A DNA stretch of 35,138 bases from Sphingobacteriaceae bacterium (GTDB lineage: Bacteria > Bacillota > Sulfobacillia > Thermaerobacterales > RSA17): positions 1 to 35,138 of the forward strand of contig DATGRI010000062.1 of assembly GCA_035303785.1 (NCBI GenBank), given 5' to 3'. Both the position numbers and the translations under genes were made by a program. Of the stretch, positions 7,969 through 15,495 are shown in pieces (position 1 is the stretch's first letter; each line of letters begins with the position of its first letter). Below the pieces are notes generated by a model. That model did not search any database, was not told the origin of the DNA, and was given only the letters and a program-made list of their open reading frames with translations.

Positions 7969-8787
7969 ATGAGGGGTGCCGGCGGGCCGATGGCCGTCCT
8001 GCAGCGCCGGTGGAAGGCCATGCTAATCGTCTCCTTGATGCTGGTGCTCATCCCCGTCGTGCCCTTGACCCGCGCCCTGGTGCCCGAAAGCCGCCTGGTG
8101 GCAGCCGGCGACGTCCATGCCCCCGCCTGCGGCGTCCGGCAGGAAGAGGGAACGGTCCCCGCCCTGCGGGCCGCCTGGTGGTGGCTCTGGACGGCCCGGC
8201 GGGACGGGGGCGACCCAGGCCACCAGTACGCCATCGTCATCGACACCTTCACCGAGACTTTGACCTTGTTCCGGGACGGGGAAGTGTTCAAGCAGTACCC
8301 GGTGGCCGTGGGCAAGCCGGCCACCCCCACTCCTCCCGGCGAGTGGCGGGTCACCAACAAGAGCACCAACTGGGGCGGCGGCTTCGGCACCCGCTGGAAC
8401 GGCCTCAACGTGCCTTGGGGCATTTACGGCATCCACGGCACCAACCAGCCTCACGCCATCGGCCGGCACGTGAGCGGCGGCTGCATTCGCATGTTCAACC
8501 GGGATGTGGAGGAACTTTACGACATCATCCCCATCGGCACGCCCGTCACCATCTACGGCCCCCTGCCGTCGGTGGCGCCCCGCCCCAGCATCGGCGGCGG
8601 CTCGGGCAAGTTCATTTTGGTGATGCAGCTGCGCCTGCGCCAGGCGGGCTTCGACCCGGGATCCGTGGACGGCCGCTTCGGCCCCGCAACGGAAAGGAGC
8701 ATTGCCGACCTGCATGCCTTCTACGGCCTGCCGCCGTCCGGTGAACTGAGCCGGGACGGCCAGCGCCTGATCTATTTCCCGGAGTGA
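7969..8787 (+). CDS. L,D-transpeptidase (YkuD) with C-terminal peptidoglycan-binding domain
   Basis: This envelope enzyme forms 3-3 peptidoglycan cross-links or attaches proteins to peptide stems. A basic N-terminus and one hydrophobic segment (about residues 17-38) act as signal or anchor. The YkuD domain follows ('QYAIVIDTFTETLTLF' onward), with the signature HGTNQPHAIGRHVSGGCIRM; the catalytic Cys is about residue 172. After a short linker comes a peptidoglycan-binding-1-type repeat ('LRLRQAGFDPGSVDGRFGPAT'). The start is uncertain: ATG 7969 has GGGGTGAGG close upstream, while ATG 7951, six codons earlier, has none. Its stop overlaps the start of the next gene. Confidence 0.9.
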   Translation: MRGAGGPMAVLQRRWKAMLIVSLMLVLIPVVPLTRALVPESRLVAAGDVHAPACGVRQEEGTVPALRAAWWWLWTARRDGGDPGHQYAIVIDTFTETLTLFRDGEVFKQYPVAVGKPATPTPPGEWRVTNKSTNWGGGFGTRWNGLNVPWGIYGIHGTNQPHAIGRHVSGGCIRMFNRDVEELYDIIPIGTPVTIYGPLPSVAPRPSIGGGSGKFILVMQLRLRQAGFDPGSVDGRFGPATERSIADLHAFYGLPPSGELSRDGQRLIYFPE

Positions 8788-10391
8788 TGGATGTGAATGA
8801 CCGGCGGAAAGGTCGCCCGTGGCTTGCATTCACCATCGGCATTGTTGTGTTGCTGGCCGCCGCCCTGGCCTGGCTGGGCGGCCGGGAAGACTTGCGCCTG
8901 CCCCTGCCGTGGCAGGAATCTCCCGAGTTCCGGGCTGTGGAACTGCCCCCCGACTACGAGGAAACCATCGTCCTGTGGGATTACCCCTGGCCCCTGTGGG
9001 AGCCGGTACTGGATCCCATGACCTTCGTAGCCGACGACACCCAGCGCCCCAGCTACCGGAAACTGCTGGACCGGGCCCTGGCCGATTTTCGCCGCCTCTA
9101 CCCGGGCATCCAGGTGGAGGTGCGGCTCCTGTCCTTCGCCGAGGGCCCCGGGGAAGTGGCTGCGGCCTTGGCCGCCGGCCACGGGCCCGATGTGCTGGCA
9201 GTGTGGTGGGACAGCCCCCTGCCCCCTTCGGACCGTCTGGTGCCCGTCACCCCTTATCTGAAGGAAGGGGATCAAGAGGCCTACCATCCCCTGGCCTGGG
9301 AACTGGCGGCCACGGCCGGTGCCGGTGGGGAAGGGGAGGGGGCCGCCACTGCCCGGAGCCCGGGCGCCCGCAGCGCCGGCCGGCCTGAGGTTTGGGCCTG
9401 GCCCCGGTGGATAGCCTTCCACCCGTGGCTGCTGAATGTGGCTACCGTGGCGCCGCCCTCGGGCGATGCCACGCCCTCCGGCGGCCCGCAACCCCTGCCC
9501 CCGCCGTGGCGGGAAGCCCAGGAGGAGGGCTGGACCGTGGCCCAGGCCCGGGAATGGCTGGCCTCCCCGGAGGCCGCCGGCCGGCCGCCCTTCGTGCCCG
9601 GCACCGGCGGGCTGCCCCTTCTGGGAGAACTGCTGGCGGGCCGGCCCGATCCCACGGCCACGGCCACCGCGTTGACGGAACTCCGCCGGCTGGCGGGGGA
9701 GCAGGACGGCCCCCCGGCCATCTTCGCCGCCTTGAAGGAAGGCCGGTTCCGCCTGGCCGGCGGCTTGGGCCCGGCCACCGCCGCCTGGCCCTTCCTGCCG
9801 GCCCTGGGCCGGGACAGGGGAGAGCCGGTGCCCCCCTACGCCCTGCTGGCGCCGCCCTTGCCCTCCCACCCGGGCATCGGATCAGATCCGGATGGGCATG
9901 AGGCCGGTCCCGGATCCCGTCCCGAAAACCTTCAAGGAAACATGTTGCCGGGGCCCCGGCCGGTGGTCTCCCTGGGGGCTTACGCAGTGCCCAGGCCCCG
10001 GGATGCCGCCGCGCCGGAAAAAATCCAGGCGGCCATGGAACTGGCCCGCTTCCTCTCCCGGCGCCTGGCCGTGGAGCCCTTGGACCGCTTCCTGGCCGTA
10101 CCCGCGCCTGAAGCGGTCTGGACCCTATGGCGTGATGCCACGCCCCTGCCCGGACCGGTGGTGGACCAGTTGATCCGGTGGGCCGGCGGGGCCGTGGGCG
10201 GTCGTTTCCGGCCCTACCCGCCCGCTCCTCTCATGGCCCACCTGGCCTCGGGCGGGTCCCGTCTCCAGGGGGCTACCGCCCGCTTCTGGCAGGGTGACGC
10301 CGACGCCGGGGAAATTGTCGATCTTCTCTGGCCGCCGGGAGGTGACGACAGCAGGCAAAATTCGACGGCGGCAGGAACTGAAACGCCGTAA
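8787..10391 (+). CDS. Membrane-anchored extracellular solute-binding-like protein
   Basis: The 534-residue protein starts with a basic stretch and one hydrophobic helix (about residues 11-32) without a lipobox, so it is probably anchored by an uncleaved signal. The exterior part looks like a divergent family 1 solute-binding protein: 'ETIVLWDYPWPLWEPV', then 'LADFRRLYPGIQVEVRLL' and 'GHGPDVLAVWWDSPL', which resemble the start of sugar-binding ABC receptors. Later homology is weak and is interrupted by Gly/Ala/Pro-rich stretches (about residues 170-205 and 360-392). ATG 8787 shares bases with the transpeptidase stop, so translation is coupled. No ABC permease or ATPase is nearby, so a sensory or cell-wall role with the neighbouring kinase or transpeptidase is more likely than transport (inference). 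Confidence 0.6.
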   Translation: MDVNDRRKGRPWLAFTIGIVVLLAAALAWLGGREDLRLPLPWQESPEFRAVELPPDYEETIVLWDYPWPLWEPVLDPMTFVADDTQRPSYRKLLDRALADFRRLYPGIQVEVRLLSFAEGPGEVAAALAAGHGPDVLAVWWDSPLPPSDRLVPVTPYLKEGDQEAYHPLAWELAATAGAGGEGEGAATARSPGARSAGRPEVWAWPRWIAFHPWLLNVATVAPPSGDATPSGGPQPLPPPWREAQEEGWTVAQAREWLASPEAAGRPPFVPGTGGLPLLGELLAGRPDPTATATALTELRRLAGEQDGPPAIFAALKEGRFRLAGGLGPATAAWPFLPALGRDRGEPVPPYALLAPPLPSHPGIGSDPDGHEAGPGSRPENLQGNMLPGPRPVVSLGAYAVPRPRDAAAPEKIQAAMELARFLSRRLAVEPLDRFLAVPAPEAVWTLWRDATPLPGPVVDQLIRWAGGAVGGRFRPYPPAPLMAHLASGGSRLQGATARFWQGDADAGEIVDLLWPPGGDDSRQNSTAAGTETP

Positions 10392-10472
10392 CCGGAATTT
10401 TGTCAATTTAATACATAAAGGCAGCATGCCCATTTAAAGGGAATGGTGTCTTTGTCTGCATGATCACGGGTG

Positions 10473-12359
10473 ATGAAAGTTCGCACACTTTTCCGGTACG
10501 GCAGCGTCCTTTTGTTGCTGGCGGCCTTGGGGTCGGCGGCCGCCTTCGCCGCCCAGCCCGAACCCGATGCGGTTCAGGGGCGGGTCCTTCTGGACGGGTG
10601 GGACTGGACCCGCCGGTCCACCTTGGACTTGCGCGGGGAATGGGAATTCTACTGGCAGCAGCTGCTGGAGCCCCAGCATTTCCGGCCGCCCTTCCGGGCT
10701 CCCGCACCCGAATATATGCGGGTCCCGGGCCCATGGTCGGGGCCCTTGCCCCAGACGGGCTACGCCACCTACCGCCTGATCGTCCGGGGCGGGGAATGGC
10801 CGGGACCCATGGCCGTCAGGTTAGGCTGGACCTGCTCGGCCTACCGGTTGTGGGTGGACGATGACCTGCTCCACAGCCAAGGCCGGGTGGGCACCTCGCC
10901 GGACACATCGGAGCCTCGCTACGGCCCCGCCGTCATCCCCTTTGAACCCGCCGGTGAAGAAATCCAGCTGGTGATCCAGGTGGCCAATTTCCACCACCGG
11001 TGCGGGGGGCTTTGGAGCGCCCCCGTCCTGGGCCCCCGGGAAAAGGTAGCCCATTTGGACTTCCAGTACACCGCCCGGGATTTGTTCCTGGCCGGCACCA
11101 TCTTCATACAAGGGCTGTTCCACATGGCCCTGACGGTGCTGAACCGCCGCCGCATCACGGTGCACCTGATGTTCGGTCTGTTCTGCCTGGTAATGACCGT
11201 GCGGGTGCTGAGCACCCACAGCCAGGCCTTCGGCACTTTGCTCCCGGGGCTTCCCTGGGACGGGCTGCTGCGGTTGGAATACGCCACCGGGTTCCTGGCG
11301 GTCCCCTTGGTGCTGATGTACTTGTACGCCACCTTCCCCCAGGAGACGTCCCTCAGGATTGTACGGGCAGTACAGGTCGCGGGGCTGCTGGGGCTGATCA
11401 GTGTCGCGACGCCCATCCTGTTCGTCTCCCGCCTGATCCCCTATTACGAATGGGTGGTGGCAGCCGTCGGCGTTTACAGCTTGGTGGTCATGTTCCGGGT
11501 GGTCCGGCGGCGCCGGGAGGCGGCCCCATGGTATATGGCCGGCCTCCTGCTGCTGCTGATCACCACCCTCCATGACCTGCTGGTCTACCGGCGGGTGCTG
11601 ACCACCACCGTCTACTGGCTGCCCGTGGGCGTGGTGGGCTTGATTTTTACCCAGTCCATCATCCTGGCCCAGCGGGCCACCACCGCCTACAGGGAACTGG
11701 AAGCTTCCCGCCGCCAGCTGACGGAGCGGGAGGAGTCGGTGCGGCGGGACATCGCCGAACTGCTCCACGGCCGGGTCCAATCCCGGCTGGTGGTGACGGG
11801 CCATCGCCTGCAAGAAGCCCGGGAGCTGCTGGCCCGGGACCCCCAGCGGGCCGCCGAGTTGCTGGCCACGGCCCAAAAGGAGTTGGAGGAAGTGCGGGAG
11901 ACCGATGTGCGGCGGGCCAGCCATCTGCTCCACCCCTCCATCATCCGGGTGGGCCTCATCCCCGCTTTGTACGACCTGCTGGAACGCTTCCGGGGGCCCA
12001 TGGATGTAGAGGTGGATATCGATCCCCAAGTTGCCGAACTGGACCGGGCCGACGGCCCGGGGATCCCCGAGGCGGTGCGGCTGGCAGCCTACCGGGTTTT
12101 GGAGGAAGCCTTGAGCAACGTCCACAACCATGCCGGCGCCGCCAAGGTGCGCATCAGCGTGTATTTGCGTCCCGATCACATCTTGGAGTTGACGGTGGAG
12201 GACGACGGCCGCGGCCTGGCGGCCGAAGGACCCAAGCTGGGTCTGGGCCTGGCCGTCATCGCCGCCCGGGTGCTGGATCTGAAGGGCGACTGGAGCATAT
12301 CCCCGGCGCCGGGGAGCGGCACCCGGCTCACGGCCTGGTTCCCCCTGCGCTTTGAATAA
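10473..12359 (+). CDS. 7TMR-DISM sensor histidine kinase
   Basis: A 628-residue receptor kinase. After a signal peptide (to about residue 28) comes an extracellular jelly-roll domain of the type attached to 7TMR-DISM receptors ('LRGEWEFYWQQLLEP' ... 'TYRLIVRGGEW' ... 'AYRLWVDDDLL'), then about seven membrane segments (about 205-400), a coiled stretch and the kinase. The phospho-acceptor helix 'RRDIAELLHGRVQSRL' puts the His at about residue 432, as in HisKA_3 (NarX/DesK-like) kinases. The ATPase domain has 'EEALSNVHNHA' (N box), 'VEDDGRGL' (G1) and 'GLGLAVIAARV'. GTG 10470 is an equally possible start. No response regulator lies within the window. The gene is 81 bases after the solute-binding-like gene. 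Confidence 0.85.
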   Translation: MKVRTLFRYGSVLLLLAALGSAAAFAAQPEPDAVQGRVLLDGWDWTRRSTLDLRGEWEFYWQQLLEPQHFRPPFRAPAPEYMRVPGPWSGPLPQTGYATYRLIVRGGEWPGPMAVRLGWTCSAYRLWVDDDLLHSQGRVGTSPDTSEPRYGPAVIPFEPAGEEIQLVIQVANFHHRCGGLWSAPVLGPREKVAHLDFQYTARDLFLAGTIFIQGLFHMALTVLNRRRITVHLMFGLFCLVMTVRVLSTHSQAFGTLLPGLPWDGLLRLEYATGFLAVPLVLMYLYATFPQETSLRIVRAVQVAGLLGLISVATPILFVSRLIPYYEWVVAAVGVYSLVVMFRVVRRRREAAPWYMAGLLLLLITTLHDLLVYRRVLTTTVYWLPVGVVGLIFTQSIILAQRATTAYRELEASRRQLTEREESVRRDIAELLHGRVQSRLVVTGHRLQEARELLARDPQRAAELLATAQKELEEVRETDVRRASHLLHPSIIRVGLIPALYDLLERFRGPMDVEVDIDPQVAELDRADGPGIPEAVRLAAYRVLEEALSNVHNHAGAAKVRISVYLRPDHILELTVEDDGRGLAAEGPKLGLGLAVIAARVLDLKGDWSISPAPGSGTRLTAWFPLRFE

Positions 12360-12367
12360 ATCTCAAT

Positions 12368-12396
12368 TTGAACCCCAAACCAATAAAGGATACAAT
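12368..12396 (+). promoter_or_regulatory. Predicted sigma-A promoter of the superoxide dismutase gene
   Basis: TTGAAC (12368-12373) and TACAAT (12391-12396) are separated by exactly 17 bases, five of six matches in the -10 and four of six in the -35. They lie in a locally AT-rich stretch that begins right after the histidine kinase stop, about 90 bases before the start codon. Confidence 0.55.
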
Positions 12397-12482
12397 TAGC
12401 TACGGTTGTACATTATGGTCATACGGCAGTCGCCCGGGCATGGCTTGGGTTTGACCGACAATTTTTTCGGGAGGTTTGAGTT

Positions 12483-13100
12483 ATGGCCAAACACGAGTTG
12501 CCACCCCTTCCGTACCCTCCGGACGCCCTTGAGCCCCACATCGACACCGACACCATGAACATCCACCACGGCAAGCACCACGCAGCCTATGTGAACAATT
12601 TGAATGCCGCTCTGGAGAAGCATCCCGACCTGCAGGAGAAGAGTCTGGAGGATCTCCTCCGGAACATCGACCAGGTGCCCGAGGATATCCGCACGGCCGT
12701 CCGGAACAACGGCGGCGGCCACCACAACCACAGCCTCTTCTGGAGCATCATGAGCCCCAACGGCGGCGGCAATCCCACCGGCGCCCTGGCCGAAGCCATC
12801 AACCAGCAGTTCGGCAGCTTTGACGCCCTGAAGGAAGCCATCAACAAGGCCGGCGCCACCCGCTTCGGCAGCGGCTGGGCTTGGCTGGTGGTCAAGCCCG
12901 ACGGCAGCCTGGCGGTATACAGCACGGCCAACCAGGACAGCCCCCTCATGCAGGGCGACACGCCCATCCTGGGCGTGGACGTCTGGGAGCATGCCTACTA
13001 CCTGAAGTACCAGAACCGCCGGCCCGACTACCTGCAGGCCTGGTGGAACGTAGTCAACTGGGAAGAGGTAGGCCGTCGCTACGAAGCTGCCCGGAGCTGA
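12483..13100 (+). CDS. sodA: Fe/Mn superoxide dismutase
   Basis: The enzyme turns superoxide into oxygen and hydrogen peroxide in the cytoplasm. The 205-residue protein is full length and all four metal ligands are visible: His28 (in MNIHHGKHH), His83 (NHSLFW), Asp166 and His170 (DVWEHAYYL). GGGH before the second ligand and a Gln in ANQDSPL are typical of Mn-preferring or cambialistic members. GGGAGG lies at a proper distance from the ATG. It has its own promoter and ends at a strong terminator, so it is probably a single-gene unit. Confidence 0.97.
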   Translation: MAKHELPPLPYPPDALEPHIDTDTMNIHHGKHHAAYVNNLNAALEKHPDLQEKSLEDLLRNIDQVPEDIRTAVRNNGGGHHNHSLFWSIMSPNGGGNPTGALAEAINQQFGSFDALKEAINKAGATRFGSGWAWLVVKPDGSLAVYSTANQDSPLMQGDTPILGVDVWEHAYYLKYQNRRPDYLQAWWNVVNWEEVGRRYEAARS

Positions 13101-13131
13101 GCCGGGAAGCCCAATAGCCGAAAATGCAATA

Positions 13132-13162
13132 GGGGCCCGGGATGGTCATCCCGGGCCCTTTT
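13132..13162 (+). terminator. Rho-independent terminator after sodA
   Basis: An 11-base-pair GC-rich stem (13133-13143 with 13148-13158) closes a GGTC loop and is followed by TTTT. It lies 32 bases after the dismutase stop. The opposite-strand DUF3243 gene ends 11 bases further on, so the hairpin may serve both. Confidence 0.8.
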
Positions 13163-13172
13163 CGTGCCCGTG

Positions 13173-13433
13173 TCAGCGAATGGGGTGGTGGCGCTCCACC
13201 ATCTTTACCATGGTGCTGGCGATGGCCTGCTGCTCCCGCTCATCGGCAACGCTCCACAGTTCCTTCAGCACTCTCTGCTCGGGGCTCTTGACCTCAACCT
13301 GCTGGGACAGCCAGTCGCCGATGTCCGCGGCCCGGCGGCTGATGTCCGTGGTGGACATGCCCATCTTTTTGGCCGCCTGCAGGCGATCCGCCAGCTCATT
13401 GGTAAACTGGTCAAAGGTATTGGTAACGGGCAC
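13173..13433 (-). CDS. DUF3243 family protein (YmfJ-like)
   Basis: An 86-residue soluble protein. The second half, with 'RVLKELWSVADEREQQAIASTMVKMV', and the middle 'AADIGDWLSQQV' closely fit DUF3243 (YmfJ in Bacillus subtilis), a small family confined largely to Bacillota whose function is unknown. GGAGGAGG sits eight to ten bases before the ATG. It is divergent from the methyltransferase gene, with about 100 bases between, and converges on the dismutase terminator. Confidence 0.85.
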   Translation of the reverse strand: MPVTNTFDQFTNELADRLQAAKKMGMSTTDISRRAADIGDWLSQQVEVKSPEQRVLKELWSVADEREQQAIASTMVKMVERHHPIR

Positions 13434-13537
13434 GGTGCCTCCTCCTTTCCACGGCGGTGCCTGTGCCTAATTTGCGCCGCCGGGGAACAGGCTATTCTGC
13501 AGGCCGGAAGCACCGGCGACGGAGGGAGTGCCGGGCT

Positions 13538-14308
13538 GTGGCGCCCAAAGAGGCTTGGTACGAGGATTTTTTCGACGAGTATTACCGCGCCGCCCACCGG
13601 GAGTACGAGGAGGAATTTACCACCACCGAAGTTTTCGGCGCTCTGAGCCTGCTGGACCTGAGCCCCGGCGCCCATATCCTGGACGTGCCCTGCGGCACCG
13701 GCCGCCACAGCGTGGCCTTCGCCGCCGCCGGCTATACAGTCACGGGCGTGGATTTGTCCGCCCAAGCCCTGGCCCTGGCCCGGGAGCGGGCCGCAGCGGC
13801 GGGCCGGGCGGAGCAGATTCAATGGGTCCGAGCCGACATGCGCCGCCTGCCGTGGACGGATCATTTCGACGGCGTGGCCTGCCTGTTCAACAGTTTCGGC
13901 TACCTGGGCGACGAGGGGGACACCCAGGCCCTGGCCGCCATGGTGGGCGCCGTCAAGCCCGGCGGTCCCATCCTGCTGGACCTGCCCAACCGGGACTACT
14001 ACCTGGGCGCCGTGCCGCCCGCCTACTGGCAGGAGACGGCGGACCACTGGCTTTTGTGCTCTTTTAATTTCGATTACGTCACAGGCGTCGCCGAAACCGA
14101 CTACACCTTCGTGGCCAAGAACCCCGGGCCGGGCTCGCCGCCCGTGGTGCAGCGCAAGAGTTTCGTCCGCTGGTACACCTTGCCGGAAATCCGCAAGATG
14201 CTGGCAGAGGCGGGCGCCCAGGTGGAGGAGGCTGTGGGCGACTGGGACGGCAGGGCCGTGGACGGCGAAGCGCCCAAGATTATCGTGCTGGCCCGGAAAG
14301 GTGCGTGA
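13538..14308 (+). CDS. Class I SAM-dependent methyltransferase
   Basis: The 256-residue protein carries the class I methyltransferase nucleotide motif 'ILDVPCGTGRHSVAFA' (motif I), the acidic end of strand 2 ('VTGVDLSAQAL'), 'RADMRRLPW' and a post-motif 'VKPGGPILLDLP'. The overall shape is that of the Methyltransf_25/UbiE-like group; the substrate cannot be inferred. GTG 13538 is chosen because GGAGGGAG (13521-13528) is nine bases upstream; the frame is open 27 codons further but without a ribosome binding site. It probably reads alone, since the next gene starts 114 bases later with its own ribosome binding site. Confidence 0.88.
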   Translation: MAPKEAWYEDFFDEYYRAAHREYEEEFTTTEVFGALSLLDLSPGAHILDVPCGTGRHSVAFAAAGYTVTGVDLSAQALALARERAAAAGRAEQIQWVRADMRRLPWTDHFDGVACLFNSFGYLGDEGDTQALAAMVGAVKPGGPILLDLPNRDYYLGAVPPAYWQETADHWLLCSFNFDYVTGVAETDYTFVAKNPGPGSPPVVQRKSFVRWYTLPEIRKMLAEAGAQVEEAVGDWDGRAVDGEAPKIIVLARKGA

Positions 14309-14422
14309 CCGCCCGCGCCCAGGGGAGGGTACGCCGCCGCCATAAAGAATAGTGCACAGATATCGGTTGCATCAGACCCCGCTGCTACAGCACAAATTCC
14401 CCGGCGAGCGAGGGAGGACCCT

Positions 14423-15409
14423 ATGGCACGAGCGCGAACGCGGATACGGGTAAAATTTTCCGACACCGATGCCACAGGCACCGTTTATCACGGGAATTTC
14501 ACCCATTACATGGAATGGGGCCGCCTGGAGGTCTTGCGGCGGGCCCGGCCCCGCCACGGCGATGCCGCCGCCAGGGCCAGGCTGGAGCCCCTCAATTTCG
14601 TAATCGCCCACATTGAGTTGGACTTCCGCAGCCCCGTCCGCTTTCCCGACGAACTGGAGGTAGACAGCTGGGTGCGCAAGATCGGCAACACGTCGGTCTC
14701 CTTCGGCTTTCGCCTGCGGCGCATCCACGACGGGGTGGTGGTGGCCGACGGCCACGACGTCATCGTTTTCGTAGACGAGGAAGGCAGGCCCACCCCCGTG
14801 CCCTCCTGCCTGCGGGACGGCCTGGAGGCTTTCATCGACCCCGGCCCCCAGGATGAGGAGCCGGTGCCGGTGGTGGTGGGCTCCACCAACCCGGCCAAGA
14901 TCCACGCCGTTCGATCGGCCTTGAGCCGGACGGGCCTGGATGCCGTGGTGGAAGGGGTGGCCGTTACCACCGCCGACGCCCAGCCCGTAGGCGATGAGGC
15001 CATCCGCCGCGGCGCCGAGGAGCGGGCCCGGCAGGCCCTGGACCATTTGGCCGCCCGGGCCGGCCAGCCGGCGGAAGGGCTGGCCTTGGGCCTGGAATCG
15101 GGCCTGGTGGTCATGGGCGATGACGTTTACGTCACGGGCTGGTGCGTCGCCCTGGACCGGCAGGGACGCAAGGGTGCGGCCCGGGGCGCCCAGGTGCAGC
15201 TGCCCGCCGCCGTAGCCCAGCGGGTGCTGGCGGGGGAGAGCCTGGCGGACGTCATTGACGAATTGAGCGGCCTGCAGCATTCGGGCACCCGGTCAGGGGC
15301 CATGGGCTACCTGACGGGGGGCGCATACGACCGCCGCGACGCCTGGGAAGGGGCGGTAGCCCTGGCCCTGGCGCCCTTTTTGCGGCCCGACCTGTACACC
15401 GGCCCGTGA
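14423..15409 (+). CDS. Fusion: hotdog thioesterase + DUF84 (YjjX-like) NTPase
   Basis: One 328-residue frame joins two known families. Residues 1-140 are a 4HBT/YbgC-type hotdog thioesterase, with the active-site signature 'SDTDATGTVYHGNFTHYMEWGR'. From about residue 153, 'VVVGSTNPAKIHAVRSAL' opens a DUF84 non-canonical purine NTPase (inosine/xanthosine triphosphatase, YjjX) domain, continuing through 'LGLESGLV', 'LADVIDELSG' and ending in 'SGAMGYLTGGAYDRRDAW' with 'ALALAPFLRPDLY'. The linker is short and acidic (PGPQDEEP). GGGAGGA precedes the ATG. Codon bias is uniform across the junction, so the fusion looks real. Fatty-acyl-thioester hydrolysis and nucleotide house-cleaning have no obvious common substrate. 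Confidence 0.9.
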   Translation: MARARTRIRVKFSDTDATGTVYHGNFTHYMEWGRLEVLRRARPRHGDAAARARLEPLNFVIAHIELDFRSPVRFPDELEVDSWVRKIGNTSVSFGFRLRRIHDGVVVADGHDVIVFVDEEGRPTPVPSCLRDGLEAFIDPGPQDEEPVPVVVGSTNPAKIHAVRSALSRTGLDAVVEGVAVTTADAQPVGDEAIRRGAEERARQALDHLAARAGQPAEGLALGLESGLVVMGDDVYVTGWCVALDRQGRKGAARGAQVQLPAAVAQRVLAGESLADVIDELSGLQHSGTRSGAMGYLTGGAYDRRDAWEGAVALALAPFLRPDLYTGP

Positions 15410-15495
15410 GGGGGACCGGCCGGTGGCAGAGAGGGTCCATCGGAATTTCGGCAGCGCAAGGCAGCAACAAAATACTCGATCGAGGTGACCGGTAG

